Shown here: positions 17,398 to 27,584 of the stretch, piece after piece
Position numbering within the stretch: the stretch's first letter is position 1
How the letters are laid out: each line of letters starts with the position of its first letter
NCBI GenBank assembly: GCA_021613335.1
Contig: JAJTWR010000061.1
Location: forward strand, 1-64,000
Origin: Whitmania pigra
Taxonomy: Eukaryota > Annelida > Clitellata > Hirudinida > Haemopidae
DNA: 64,000 bases
Reading direction: 5' to 3'
The notes under the pieces: generated by a model
The model's database searches: none
The model's input: only the letters and a program-made list of their open reading frames with translations
What the model was told of the DNA's origin: nothing
Made by a program: the position numbers and the translations under genes

Positions 17398-18488
17398 TTA
17401 CCTTCGCGCCGTGCTCGCGGTCTCGCCGCTCGTTGCGGCGCCGACCGCTTGGGCGATCGAGGTAAAACCGTCGGCTTGCAAACGTTTGGCCAGATCCAGC
17501 AGGATCCGCCCGACCACAGCCGGGCCGCGATAGGTGAGGGCGGTATAGAGTTGCAGGGCCGATGCGCCGGCCAGGATCTTGGCATAGGCGCTGGCGCCAT
17601 CCTCGATACCGCCCACCCCGATCAAGGTGAGCTGCCCGCCGCTCAACGCCCGGGCGGCGGCAAGCAGCCGTGTGGCGGCGTCGAACAAGGGCCGCCCGGA
17701 CAGGCCGCCGCGCTCGTTCGAGCGCCGGTCGCGCAATCCAACCGGCCGGGCGAGAGTGGTGTTGCTGACGATCAAGCCATCGATGCCGGCTGCGATCAAC
17801 CGCTCCAGGATGACTGTAAGCTCGCCTTCGCGCAAATCCGGAGCAATCTTGGCCAGGAGCGGCGGTCGGCGCATCGAAGGATTTTTGGCGAACACGGCGG
17901 CGATTCGGGTCAATAATTCCGCCAACGGCTCAGGTTGCAGAAATATTTTACCATTGATCGTGTTGGGACAGGAAATATCGAGGGTCAAAAACGCCGCCAG
18001 CGGCGCAAAGCGTTCAACCAACCGCACGAAATCGCCGGCAGGATCGTTACTGTCGCTGTTGCTGGCCAGATTGACCCCGATCGGCAGCGGCGACGGTTGA
18101 CCGCTCAACCGGGCGGACACCGCTTCCATGCCGTGATTGTTAAAACCCATACGGTTGATCGCGGCATGGTCGGCTGGCAGCCGGAACAGGCGCGGACGGG
18201 GATTCCCCGCTTGGGGCCGTGGCGTGACGCCGCCGACTTCGCCAAAAGCAAAGCCCAACCGGTCGATACGGTGAAAGATACGGGCGTTTTTTGTCGAAAA
18301 CCGGCGGCAAGCCCGAGCGGATGAGGCAGAGCGATATCGAACAGCCGGGTTGCCAGAACCGCGGGCAGCGAGCGCGCTCGCCAATCGGGAACGGGCAGGC
18401 GTTCGAGGGCGGCCAGGCTCAGCTCATGCGCGGTTTCCGGGTCGAGCCGGTGAAGCAACGGCCGCAACAGGCAAAACGGATCGATCAT
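17398..18488 (-). pseudogene. pyrD: Dihydroorotate dehydrogenase (quinone), class 2, frameshifted
   Basis: The N-terminal frame starts MIDPFCLLRPLLHRLDPETA and reads ALPHPLGLAAGF; the family then continues in another frame with KNARIFHRIDRLGFAFGEVG, VTPRPQAGNPRPRLFRLPAD and NRMGFNNHG. Later motifs are intact: ISCPNT with the active-site region, KIAPDL, SNTT, GLSGRPL, and GVGGIEDG near the FMN phosphate site. Two extra bases, one in a T run (18287-18292) and one in an A run (18297-18300), cause the shift after GLAAGF. The enzyme oxidises dihydroorotate in pyrimidine synthesis at the inner membrane and is normally essential, so sequence error is a real alternative to true loss. Confidence 0.85.
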
Positions 18489-18495
18489 GGCGGGT

Positions 18496-18888
18496 TCATT
18501 CCTGTGGCAGAGCGCTTTTGGGCGCGCTCGTCACCCAGACGATGCGCGCATCCTCGGCAATGGCGGGATTGCGATAGCGATGGGGCAGGGTACTGGAAAA
18601 ATGGAAGGCGTCGCCCGGGTGCAATTCCCATTCATTGCCGTCGATCTCCAAAATCATCCTTCCCGCCAACAGCGCGCCGCATTCTTCGCCCGAGTGGAGC
18701 AACGGCTCCATCATGCGCAGCGACGGCGACGACGATCCCCGCTCGATTTGGCTCAAATACCCCACCGAACAGCCAATGCGCCGGGCCGGCGCACTCAGCC
18801 GCCAGCCATGCCGCGTGCGAACGGCGCGTAAACGCGCACCCAGCGTTCGTTCGGTCAAGACAGGCGAAGCATCCGATCGGTCAGGCAT
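18496..18888 (-). CDS. XRE-family regulator with C-terminal cupin, internally deleted
   Basis: 130 residues. The N-terminal helix-turn-helix (LGARLRAVRTRHGWRLSAPA, GCSVGYLSQIERGSSSPSL) joins directly to a cupin half (HSGEECGALLAGRMILEIDG, WELHPGDAFHFSSTLPHRYR). Relatives of the PuuR type are about 180-200 residues, so some 60 residues between the HTH and the cupin are missing without loss of frame. It lies 7 bases upstream of pyrD on the same strand and divergent from an amino-acid ABC transporter, which it may have controlled. Whether the shortened protein still works is unclear. Confidence 0.75.
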   Translation of the reverse strand: MPDRSDASPVLTERTLGARLRAVRTRHGWRLSAPARRIGCSVGYLSQIERGSSSPSLRMMEPLLHSGEECGALLAGRMILEIDGNEWELHPGDAFHFSSTLPHRYRNPAIAEDARIVWVTSAPKSALPQE

Positions 18889-18893
18889 TTTTC

Positions 18894-18946
18894 ATCTGTA
18901 TGAAATTCGATTGCGCGCGGGCCAAGTTCGATCTATATGAAAATCA
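18894..18946. promoter_or_regulatory. Direct repeat ATCTRTATGAAA in a divergent promoter region
   Basis: ATCTGTATGAAATTC begins at 18894 and ATCTATATGAAAATC at 18931, in direct orientation 37 bases apart, between the XRE-cupin regulator and the ABC transporter genes. They are candidate operators or overlapping -10-like elements. Inferred from repetition and position only. Confidence 0.4.
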
Positions 18947-18999
18947 GCGGCAGGTACAGCCGCGCGGTCGCGCCCTTGGTATCCTCGAAGGAGGTTAAC

Positions 19000-19749
19000 A
19001 TGGCCAAGCGGGCATTTCTGGTTTGGTCTTTGCTTTTGGCATGGGGGACCGGCGCGGTATCGTTTGCGGCTGAGACATTAAAGGTTGGATCGACGCCAAG
19101 CGGTGCGCCTTTTACCTTTCTCGAAACCAAAACCAATACCGTTCAAGGCATCATGGTCGATGTGATCGGCGAGGTTGCCAAGGAAACCGCAAGCGGTATC
19201 GCTATCGTGCCATTGGCATTTTCGGCGCTCATCCCGTCGCTGACCTCGGGTAAAATCGATGTCATTTCAGCGGCAATGTTTGCCACTGCGGCTAGAAAGG
19301 AAGTGATCCATTTCACTGATACGGTGTATAGCTATGGCGAAGCCCTGGTGGTTGCGCGCAAGGATGCCAAGGCGTACCGGAGCTTTGCCGATCTGAAGGA
19401 CGCCACGGTCGGGGTGCAGATCGGCACGGCCTTTGTCGAACCGCTCAAGAAATCCGGCTTGTTTGGCGATGTGAAACTGTACGATGCCATTCAGGATATT
19501 TTGCGCGATGTCGCAACCGGGCGGATCAAGGCCGGGTTCGCCGATTATCCGATCGTCGCCCACCAGATTGCGCAGGGTAATTTCGCCGATATTCGCATTG
19601 CCGACACTTACCAGTCGACGATCATCGGCGATATCGGCATCGGCTTGCGCAAGGGCGATGACGACAGGTTGGCCAAGTTCAATGCCGCCATCGCCAGGAT
19701 CAAAGCCGACGGGCGCTTGGACGCCATCGTGAAAAAGTGGGGCTTGTAA
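19000..19749 (+). CDS. Polar amino-acid ABC transporter substrate-binding protein
   Basis: The ATG at 19000 lies 5 bases after AAGGAGG. 249 residues with a signal peptide (MAKRAFLVWSLLLAWGTGAV, cut near SFAA). The mature family-3 binding protein shows TLKVGSTPSGAPFTFLE, GIMVDVIGEVAKE, a DVISAAMFATAARKEVIHFT segment and the C-terminal ARIKADGRLDAIVKKWG typical of HisJ/GlnH-type proteins. It captures an amino acid or opine-like ligand in the periplasm for the permease encoded next. Ligand not predictable by eye. Confidence 0.85.
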   Translation: MAKRAFLVWSLLLAWGTGAVSFAAETLKVGSTPSGAPFTFLETKTNTVQGIMVDVIGEVAKETASGIAIVPLAFSALIPSLTSGKIDVISAAMFATAARKEVIHFTDTVYSYGEALVVARKDAKAYRSFADLKDATVGVQIGTAFVEPLKKSGLFGDVKLYDAIQDILRDVATGRIKAGFADYPIVAHQIAQGNFADIRIADTYQSTIIGDIGIGLRKGDDDRLAKFNAAIARIKADGRLDAIVKKWGL

Positions 19750-19790
19750 GTTTCCGGATGCAAGATAGCCACGATCTCTGAGGCGGGGCC

Positions 19791-20450
19791 ATGGGAGCAT
19801 TCTGGCAAGACGCGGTCGATTTCACGCCTATCCTGCTGCAAGGCGTCGCGGCTACCGTTCTGGTTACCGTGGGATCGCTGATCTTGTCCTCGTGCCTGGG
19901 GCTGATCTGGGCTTTGATGCGGATTTCCGGCTTTGTCTGGCTGGATCGCATCGCCGTGACGGCGATTAACCTTATCCGCGGCGTGCCGATCATTGTGCAG
20001 CTGTTTTATATCTATTTTGTTTTGCCTGATCTTGGCCTGTCGCTTACTGCCGTTCAGGCCGCCATCGTCGGGCTGGGGATTGCCTATTCGGCCTATCAGG
20101 CGGAAAATTTTCGCGCCGGCATCGCCGCCATCGATCATGGCCAGATCGAAGCCGCGCAATCGGTTGGCATGGGATGGATCACGACCATGCGCCGGGTGAT
20201 CCTGCCTCAAGCCTTTCGAATCGCCCTGCCCCCCTATGGCAACACCACGATCATGATGCTGAAGGATTCCTCGCAAGCCTCGACCATCACGGTGGCCGAA
20301 CTGGCCTTGCAAGGCAAGCTGATCGCCGCTTCCACCTTCAAAAACGCCACCGTCTTTACGTTGGTGGCAATTTTTTATCTGATCTTGTGCGTTCCGCTGA
20401 TCCTTCTGGTCTCGCGTCTGGAAAAAACAACCAACGCCGCCGTCCGATGA
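19791..20450 (+). CDS. Amino-acid ABC transporter permease (HisM family)
   Basis: 219 residues with five or so membrane segments (VAATVLVTVGSLILSSCLGL near the N-terminus, IYFVLPDL, FTLVAIFYLILCVPLILLVS at the end). The EAA loop is EAAQSVGMGWITTMRRVILP followed by QAFRIALPPYGN, the contact site for the ATPase. It lies 41 bases downstream of the binding protein and overlaps the start of the ATPase gene by four bases (ATGA), so the three form an operon. A single permease may act as a homodimer. Confidence 0.9.
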   Translation: MGAFWQDAVDFTPILLQGVAATVLVTVGSLILSSCLGLIWALMRISGFVWLDRIAVTAINLIRGVPIIVQLFYIYFVLPDLGLSLTAVQAAIVGLGIAYSAYQAENFRAGIAAIDHGQIEAAQSVGMGWITTMRRVILPQAFRIALPPYGNTTIMMLKDSSQASTITVAELALQGKLIAASTFKNATVFTLVAIFYLILCVPLILLVSRLEKTTNAAVR

Positions 20451-20797
20451 TCGCTCTTGAGGATGTCCATAAAAGTTATGGTTCGCTGGCGGCGATCAAG
20501 GGGATTGCGGCTACGATCGCTAAGGGCGAAGCGGTCTGCCTGATCGGCCCATCGGGATCGGGGAAATCAACCCTTCTGCGCTGTATCAACGGCTTGGAAG
20601 CCTGTCAGCGCGGCGATATTCTCTTCGACGGTTTAAAGGTCGATCGCGATAAACGCTCGATCGTCCAGGTGCGCACCCATTTGGCAATGGTGTTTCAGCG
20701 CTTCAATTTATTTCCCCGCCGCACCGCGCTGGAAAACGTTCTCGAAGGGCCGGTCCATGTGAAAAAAGAACCGCTATGCGCAAACCGACGATGCTAG
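20447..20797 (+). pseudogene. Amino-acid ABC transporter ATPase, 3'-truncated
   Basis: It starts MIALEDVHKSYGSLAAIKGI, has Walker A GPSGSGKST and the Q-loop VFQRFNLFPRRTALENVLEG, then leaves the family after about residue 105 (VKKEPLCANRRC stop). The signature LSGGQ, Walker B and H-loop are all absent, about 130 residues lost. The following ~200 bases show no ABC sequence, so this is a 3' deletion rather than a single frameshift. The transporter cannot hydrolyse ATP unless another ATPase substitutes. Confidence 0.85.
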
Positions 20798-20998
20798 CGC
20801 TTTGCCCTTTCCCATCACCTGCTCAAAGCAATTCCATTGTATTTTCTTCAACAACTTCATGTGGCGGCGGCGGTAAGCTGGTTCCGGCTTCTGGACGGCC
20901 GGTAAGCCGCCGGCCACCTTGCCGTTGTTTTCCAGTTCCCCGGTTTTGGCGCTATGGTCATGGGCCGGGAGCGTTCAACATGATGGTTGGGGATTGCG
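20798..20998. other. Gene-free junction after the ATPase truncation
   Basis: About 200 bases without a recognisable gene between the truncated ATPase and the iron alcohol dehydrogenase. It presumably holds a deletion scar and the promoter of the downstream gene; I see no clear terminator or repeat. Confidence 0.5.
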
Positions 20999-22153
20999 AT
21001 GAACTTCATATTTGAGACCGCGCCCAGGATCGTTTGCGAAATCGGCGCTGCGCGCAAGTTGGGCAAGATGGCCAGGGAACGCGGCTTGAAACGGGTTTTG
21101 ATCGTCACCGATCCGGGCCTGGTCAAGGCCGGGCTGTTGGCGCCGGTGGAAGCTGGTTTTGCCGAGGCCGGCGTTGTGTATGCACGCTCTTTTGCGATGT
21201 AGCGATAAATCCGCCGGAAGATTCGGTGCTGGTTGCGGTTGAAGCCGCGCGTGAGGCCAAGGTCGACGGGGTCATTGGTTTTGGGGGTGGCAGTTCGCTC
21301 GATACCGCCAAGCTGGTGGCTTTATTGGCCATCGCGCCGCAAGAACTGCCGGCGTTGTATGGCGTCGATCTCGCCCGTGGGCCGCGTCTGCCTTTGATCC
21401 AGGTGCCAACCACCGCCGGCACCGGTTCGGAAGTGACGCCCATTTCCGTCATCACCACCCCCAGTCACGAAAAGAAGGCGGTGGTTTCCAGCCTGCTCTA
21501 TCCCGATCTGGCGGTGCTGGATGCCGAGCTGACCTACGGTCTGCCGCCGCGCATCACTGCCATGACCGGCATCGATGCCATGGTGCACGCCATTGAAGCC
21601 TATACCGCCAAAAACAGGAAAAATATCATTTCCGACGGTTTCGCCATCAAGGCGCTGGAACTGCTTGCCGGCAATCTGCCAACGGTTTTGAGCAGCGCGC
21701 GCAACGTTGCCGCGCGCACCGCCATGCTGCAAGGCTCGCTGCTTGCCGGCATCGCTTTTGCCAATGCCTCGGTTGCCGCCGTTCATGCGCTGGCCTATCC
21801 GTTTGGCGGGCATTTTCACGTGCCTCACGGTCTGAGTAACGCCCTGGTTTTGGTCCCGGTGTTGGAATTCAACCTGGAAGCGGCGCAAGCGCTCTACGCC
21901 GAACTCGCCAGGGCATTGCTACCAGAGCGCCGTTTCGCCGATCCAAGCGATGCCGCCCGCGCCTTTATCGAATTTATTCGTAATCTGGTCGCCGCCATGC
22001 CGATAGAGCAGAAATCTGCACGCGCTCGGCATAGTCGCCGAGGATCTGCCCATGCTGGCGCGTGACGCCATGAAGGTACAACGCCTGCTGGTCAACAATC
22101 CGCGCGACGTTGCTTATGAGGACGTTCTCGCCATCTATCGTCAAATTCTATGA
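20999..22153 (+). pseudogene. Iron-containing alcohol dehydrogenase, two frameshifts
   Basis: The ATG at 20999 starts MNFIFETAPRIVCEIGAARK. The family continues after a one-base shift near 21,185 with DVAINPPEDSVLVAVEAARE, GVIGFGGGSSLDTAKLVALL, PTTAGTGSEVTPISVIT, and the metal-binding region AMTGIDAMVHAIEAYTAKN plus HALAYPFGGHFHVPHGLSNA. A second shift near 22,013 leads to LHALGIVAEDLPMLARDAMK and AYEDVLAIYRQIL at the stop. Type III (Fe) dehydrogenases act on alcohols or aldehydes, or are maleylacetate reductases; the substrate is not evident. All metal-ligand histidines are present, so the gene was functional recently. Confidence 0.85.
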
Positions 22154-22163
22154 GGATCGCCGG

Positions 22164-23178
22164 TCAATTGCCGGGCAGATCGTGGGCGGTTGGCAGATAA
22201 TAATCCTTCCATGAGGCGGGCTTGGTTTTTAACGACCCAATGGCGTGCAGATGGTTGGCGTACTTCATTGTGCCCTGGGGATAAAGCTCCCACTGCATCA
22301 TCTCGGGCTGGGAAAGCAGATCGAGCAGATCGGCATCGCTGGTCTTGTCGCCGGCGACCTCTTTATAGATGGCGACCGCGTCGGCCGTCTGGCTTTCGAT
22401 GAAGGCCTTGGCCTCTTCGGCTGCGGCGCGCAGGGCCTGAACGATGACTGGATTGGCGTCGGTGAATTTTGTCATGGCGAAGAACTGACTTTGTGTCAGC
22501 GGTCCGCCGACGATATCGCTCGAACTGATCACCACCCGCGCTCCCGGCGTCTGCTTCAACTCATAGCGGTGAAAAGGCGGCGCGGCAAAATGGTTGCGCA
22601 CCTCGTGGGTTGGATTGCTCATGGCGGCAAGCGCATCGGGATGGCCCATCTGGATGGTGAAGGGGTCGAAATAGCCCCACTTATCCGCGCCGAAAAGCTG
22701 CACTGCCACCATCTGTAACAGAATCGACTGCGAGGATATGCGAACCGTTGGCACGGCGATCTTGTCGCCCGGCCCAATATCCTTCAGCGATTTGATGCGG
22801 TCATCGCGGGTCATGAACAAGAGCGGCTGGTGTGCGGTGGCGACGATGCCCTTGACCCCGCCCCTGGTGCGATCCCACAACAGCAGCAACTGGCCGGTGG
22901 CGCTGTTGACGATATCGACGCCACCGGAAATCAACGCATCCTGTTGCGCGCCGCCATTGGAAAAATATAACCATTTCACATTGACGCTGGACAGACCAAG
23001 CCTTGCCGCGTGTTTTTCGATCAGCTTCTGTTTTTCGATCACATGTGTCGGTATGTAAAAGATACCTGGTTGGACGGCTGATGGCGATGTCGCGCTTGGC
23101 CTGCGCCATGGCAGCAGGAGGAACCAGGCTGCAGACAAGCGCCAGGGCAGCCGTCAACAAAATTCGACATAACGCCAT
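22164..23178 (-). pseudogene. ABC transporter substrate-binding protein (SsuA/THI5-like), frameshifted
   Basis: The ATG at 23178 behind AAAGGAC gives a signal peptide (MALCRILLTAALALVCSLVP, PAAMAQA) and KRDIAIS; one base is then missing near 23,080. The family resumes in the next frame with QPGIFYIPTHVIEKQKLIEK, GGVDIVNSATGQLLLLWDRT and LKDIGPGDKIAVPTVRISSQ. It ends with a helical C-terminus. This is the nitrate/sulfonate/thiamine-precursor type periplasmic receptor. No permease or ATPase is adjacent, so it is an orphan, and it converges with the alcohol dehydrogenase gene. Confidence 0.75.
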
Positions 23179-23351
23179 CGTCGATGTCCTTTCGTATATC
23201 TTGCTGCGATAGCCTTTGGACACTGGAACACTCATGCGCCGCCGGCGTCAAGGCGAGCGTTTACTGTGCAAAGCCGCGCCTTTAACGCCGCGGACCGCAT
23301 GGGTACATGCACCCTCTTGCCATCCTCCGGCGGTATTGTCATGGTTGCAGT

Positions 23352-25318
23352 ATGGTGTTCGTTTCCACTGCCATGGAATGGATCGTTCCAGTCGTCAGCC
23401 TGATTCTGCTGGCAGGATTATGGTTCAATCGGCAAAGGATGGCGCGGTTGCAGGCCGATCTTACGGCATTGCGCCAACGACGCGGCCTGCTTGAGGATTT
23501 GCTGTCCGCCGCCCCCATAGCGCTTTGGGCGCGCGGGCCAGATGGCAGCGTACTGTACCGCAACCGCCTGGCGCTCGATCTGATCGAAGACAGCGAAAGC
23601 GCCGAGGGCGATCGAAGCGAGAAGATCGACCGGGAACTGCACGCGCGCGCTCTTGCCGGCGGCGGCAAGCAGGCCACCGATTTGACCTTGGTGGCGGAAG
23701 GGCAGACCCGGCTTTACGCTTTGACGGTTATACTGCGTCCCGGGGGCGGCGCGGGTACAATGCATTATGCCAGCGACATGTCGGCTTTGGAAGCGCTACA
23801 GGCCGATCTTGCCCAGCATGTCGCCGCTCAGTCGGAGGTATTGGAAAATTTACGCACAGCCATCGCCATTTTCGGCGCCGACCGGCGGTTGAAGTTTTTC
23901 AATTCCGCCTATGCCGATCTCTGGCGGTTGGATAAAGCCTGGCTGGCTGATGAACCTGGATTGGGGGAAGTGCTGGAAGCCCAGCGTGAACGCCGGCGCT
24001 TGCCGGAATATGCCGATTTTCCCGCTTTCAAACGTGAACAGCTGGGCTTGTTCAGTCGTTGGATCAAACGCGCGAAGACATGATGCATCTGCCAGATGGC
24101 ACGACCTTGCGGGTGCTGACCTCCTTACATCCGATGGGCGGGCTGATGATCGCCGCCGAGGATGTCACGGATACCCTGGCACTGGAACGCAATTACAACA
24201 CCCTGATTGCGGTTCAGCGCGAAACCCTGGACAATCTCGCCGAAGGCGTTGCGCTGTTCGGTTCGGATCATCGGTTGAAATTGCACAATGCCGCTTTTGC
24301 CCGCTTGTGGGAGCTCGATTCCGGATGGGCGGAAAATCATCCGGTCATCGCTCAATGGTTCGACCGGCTGCGGCGCTTTTTTACCAGCGAGGCGGCATGG
24401 CAGGCTGAGCGGCGGGAATTGCTTGGCAATGTCGATGCGCGCCGCCCGCATCATCTGCATCTTTTGCGCCAGGACGGCCGGCAGCTGGCGGTGAGTTTGG
24501 CGCCGTTGCCCGATGGCGCCAGCTTCGTGAGCAGCCAAGATATCACCGACCGCGAACAAGCGGCCCAGGCCTTGGCCGAGCGTAATCGCGCACTGGAAGC
24601 CGCCGACCGGTTGAAAACCGAATTCGTCGCCAATATGTCTTATGAGTTGCGCACGCCGCTCAATACCATCATCGGCTTTGCCGATATCATGGCCAATGGC
24701 CATACCGACGGTCTGTCGCCACGGCAGATGGAATATGCGCGCGGCATTTTGGAAAGCTCGCAACGCTTGTTGGAGCTGATCAACGATATTCTCGATCTTG
24801 CCCGGGTCGATGCCGGTCATTTGCACTTGGAAGCGGAGGAGGTCGACGTTCACGCTCTGCTTGCTGGCGCCTTGGGGCTGATTCGTGAACGGGCGCGCAA
24901 TCAAAAACTGCATATCCTCTTCGATTGCCCGCCTGCTATCGGCAAGGCGGTGATGGATTTGCGGCGGATGCGCCAGATTCTGTTTCATCTGTTGACCAAC
25001 GCGTGCAAATTCACCCCGCCGGGCGGGCAGGTGCGCTTGCACGCCACGGGCGATGCCGAGCGGATCGTCATCGCCGTTAGCGATACTGGCATCGGTATTC
25101 CGGCCGCTGACCGGTTGCGGGTGTTTGAGCGTTTTGAACGCGGCGCTGGCTCTAGCCGACTGGTTGGGGCCGGGCTTGGGCTCAGCCTGGTTCGCAGTTT
25201 CGTTGAACTGCATGGCGGTCATATCGAGTTGCAATCGGTTGAAGGCGAGGGCGCTTCGGTCATCTGCGTGCTGCCGCGTACAGCAACGCCGCTTGCTTCA
25301 ACCGGCGTCGCAGGCTAA
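23352..25318 (+). pseudogene. divL: DivL-like PAS sensor kinase with Tyr at the phospho-acceptor site, one frameshift
   Basis: One N-terminal membrane segment (IVPVVSLILLAGLWF) is followed by PAS-like repeats (LLEDLLSAAPIALWARGPDG; ENLRTAIAIFGADRRLKFFN; RETLDNLAEGVALFGSDHRL). Then comes the dimerisation region NMSYELRTPLNTIIGFADIM and a HATPase domain (NACKFTPPGG, DTGIGIPA, GAGLGLSLV). The acceptor His of HisKA is Tyr (TAT at 24641), the hallmark of DivL, the Caulobacter cell-cycle pseudokinase. A missing T at 24057-24062 (CGTTGG for CGTTTGG) breaks the frame; LDQTREDMMHLPDGTTLRVL follows in the other frame. tsaE, amgK and murU follow, as in other alphaproteobacteria. Start is uncertain (23352 or 23373). 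Confidence 0.75.
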
Positions 25319-25327
25319 ACCAAGCCT

Positions 25328-25849
25328 ATGCTACCGCCCGCCGCGTCTTGTGCGATTTCGTCCGATCAGACCGTTTTGGCCTTACCCGATGAAGCTGCGA
25401 CGGCAAAGCTCGGGGCAGCGCTTGGCGCCCATTTGCGACCGGGCGATCTGGTGGCTTTGGATGGCAATTTGGGGGCGGGAAAAACCACCTTGGCGCGAGC
25501 CTTGATTCAGGCGCGGCTTGGCTGGCCGGTCGAGGTGATCAGCCCAAGCTTCACCCTGGTTCAGACCTACGATGCCGGCGACGTTTCGATCTGGCATTTC
25601 GATCTGTACCGGCTGACCGATGCCGAAGAGGTCGAGGAGTTGGGATGGGATGAGGCTTTGAGCGACGGCATCGCCTTGGTTGAATGGCCCAACCGGGCCG
25701 AATATCGTTTGCCGCCCGGTCATTTGGCGGTAAAGCTGATTCCCGGCGACGGGCCGAATGTCCGGTATGCTCTTTTGTCGGGGCCGTCCGCTCGCTGGCG
25801 GTCATGCATCGATACGATGAAACGGATAATGGATGAGCCGTCTCGATGA
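25328..25849 (+). CDS. tsaE: tRNA threonylcarbamoyladenosine biosynthesis ATPase TsaE
   Basis: 173 residues with Walker A GNLGAGKTT, ISPSFTLVQTYDAG (switch region) and FDLYRLTDAEEVEELGWDEA, then LVEWPNRAEYRLPPGHLAV. These are the standard motifs of TsaE, the ATPase that works with TsaB/TsaD to make t6A37 on ANN-decoding tRNAs in the cytoplasm. It starts 9 bases after the divL stop and overlaps amgK by 17 bases, so the block is transcribed together. The reading frame is intact. Confidence 0.93.
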   Translation: MLPPAASCAISSDQTVLALPDEAATAKLGAALGAHLRPGDLVALDGNLGAGKTTLARALIQARLGWPVEVISPSFTLVQTYDAGDVSIWHFDLYRLTDAEEVEELGWDEALSDGIALVEWPNRAEYRLPPGHLAVKLIPGDGPNVRYALLSGPSARWRSCIDTMKRIMDEPSR

Positions 25850-26852
25850 TTTTGCCCGTCTGAACGCCCGGCAGCTTTTTTTGTCTGCCGCCGGTTGGGG
25901 CGATGCCGAGCGGTTTCTTTTGCCCGGCGACGCCTCTTTTCGCCGCTATATCCGGTTGACCGGCCGGCAGGGCAGCGCCATGTTGATGGATGCGCCGCCG
26001 CCGCAAGAGGATGTCCGTCCTTTTGTCCTGGTTGCCGAATTGCTGCTGGCGCTGGGATATTCCGCGCCGCGCCTGCTGGCGCGCGATGTGGAAAACGGTT
26101 TTCTGCTGCTCGAGGATTTCGGCGATCTGACCTATACGCGAGCGCTTGCCGCCGGCTATGACGAAACCGGGCTTTATAGCCAGGCAATCGATTTGCTCGT
26201 CGATCTGCACGATCGCGGAGGAGATGCAGCGCGTTTGCTGCCGGCTTACGATCAGCCCCGGCTGATCGCCGAGACTGACTTGTTCATCGAATGGTATCTG
26301 CCAGCGGTGCGTAAGCAAGCGGTTATCGATGCCGAACGCCAGACGTTTCAAGATTTATGGCGAGCCTTGCTGCGGCCGGTGAGCGCGCCGCCATCGGTCG
26401 TGGTGTTGCGCGATTTTCATGTTGACAATATGATGGTATTGGATCGGCAAGGACGAGCCAAGGTGGGGTTGTTGGATTTTCAGGACGCGCTGGCGGGGTC
26501 GCCGGTTTATGATCTTGTCTCGCTGTTACGCGATGCCAGGCGCGATGTATCGCCCGCTTTGGCCGCCGCCATGACCGAACGCTATCTTACCGCCCGCCCG
26601 ATGCTGGATGAAACCTGGCTTCGCCAGGAGGCGGCGCTCCTGGCGGCTCAGCGCACGACCAAGATTCTGGGGATATTCACCCGCCTTGCCATTCGCGACC
26701 GCAAGCCCGGCTATCTTGCGCATATTGCGCGGCTGTGGCGCTTGCTGGAGGAGGATATGACCCATCCGGCCCTTGCCGCCCTGGCCGATTGGATGGCGGC
26801 AGCTGTTCCGCCTGCTCATCGGATCGCGCCGACAGTGGATTGGGGGGGATAG
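25833..26852 (+). CDS. amgK: Aminoglycoside-phosphotransferase-fold sugar kinase AmgK
   Basis: 339 residues. The kinase fold shows [14 protein letters not shown] near the N-terminus, [16 protein letters not shown] (catalytic loop with Asp and Asn) and [20 protein letters not shown] (metal-binding DFQDA). With the adjacent nucleotidyltransferase this matches AmgK-MurU, which recycles peptidoglycan MurNAc to UDP-MurNAc by phosphorylating the anomeric carbon and bypassing de novo synthesis. It starts inside tsaE and ends 2 bases before murU, so translation is likely coupled. Not an antibiotic-resistance gene despite the fold. Confidence 0.85.
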   Translation: MSRLDDFARLNARQLFLSAAGWGDAERFLLPGDASFRRYIRLTGRQGSAMLMDAPPPQEDVRPFVLVAELLLALGYSAPRLLARDVENGFLLLEDFGDLTYTRALAAGYDETGLYSQAIDLLVDLHDRGGDAARLLPAYDQPRLIAETDLFIEWYLPAVRKQAVIDAERQTFQDLWRALLRPVSAPPSVVVLRDFHVDNMMVLDRQGRAKVGLLDFQDALAGSPVYDLVSLLRDARRDVSPALAAAMTERYLTARPMLDETWLRQEAALLAAQRTTKILGIFTRLAIRDRKPGYLAHIARLWRLLEEDMTHPALAALADWMAAAVPPAHRIAPTVDWGG

Positions 26853-26854
26853 CC

Positions 26855-27578
26855 ATGGCGGTGAGCGTCACGCAGGCGATGATCCTGGCTGCCGGCCTTG
26901 GTGTGCGCATGCGGCCCTTGACCGATAGCCTGCCCAAGCCCTTGATCGAAGTGCGCGGGCGGACGTTGATCGACCGGGCGCTCGACCGGCTGATCGCGGC
27001 CGGCGTGCGGCAGGTGGTGGTCAATAGCCATTATCTCGGCGACAAGCTGGAAGCGCATCTTGCCGCGCGCACCGACATTGCCATTGCCATCTCGCGCGAA
27101 ACCGCTTTGCTGGAAACGGGGGCGCCATCGTCAACGCCTTGCCCTTGCTGGCAAACCTGCCCTTCTTCGTTGTCAATGCCGACAGTTTTTGGACCGATGG
27201 GACCGTTTCGTCGCTGGAGCGGCTGGCGGCGGCCTTCGATCCGGTTCGCATGGATGCGTGCTGATGCTGCATCGAACGACAACCGCGTTCGGCTACGATG
27301 GAGCGGGAGATTATTTTGCCGATCCGCTAGGCCGGGTTCAGCGCCGGCGCGAAGGCCAGGTGGCGCCTTATGCCTATGCCGGCGTCCATATCTTGACCAA
27401 GATGGCTGTGGCCGAAGAAAAACTTGAATATTTCAGTCTGGTGCGTGTGTGGGATCGTTTACAGGATGCAGAAAGGCTCTATGGCCAGATCCATGACGGG
27501 TTGTGGTTTCATGTCGCAACGCCCAAGGATCTGATGGAAACCGAAGAATATTGCCGCACTCGGCGATTGTTCTCCTAA
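26855..27578 (+). pseudogene. murU: MurNAc-1-phosphate uridylyltransferase MurU, two frameshifts
   Basis: It starts [20 protein letters not shown] with the nucleotidyltransferase signature [19 protein letters not shown] and the [16 protein letters not shown] block. A G is missing in the run at 27118-27122; the family continues in the next frame with [20 protein letters not shown] then DSFWTDG. A C is missing at 27261 before [19 protein letters not shown]. The end (GLWFHVATPKDLMETEEYCR) is normal. The enzyme makes UDP-MurNAc from the AmgK product. Both lesions are one-base losses in short runs, so the gene may be intact in the real genome. Confidence 0.85.
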
Positions 27579-27584
27579 CGCCAA

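Noticed and set aside
25833..26852. Aminoglycoside resistance gene
   Set aside because: The phosphotransferase fold is shared, but context with tsaE and a MurU-type nucleotidyltransferase supports AmgK in muropeptide recycling.
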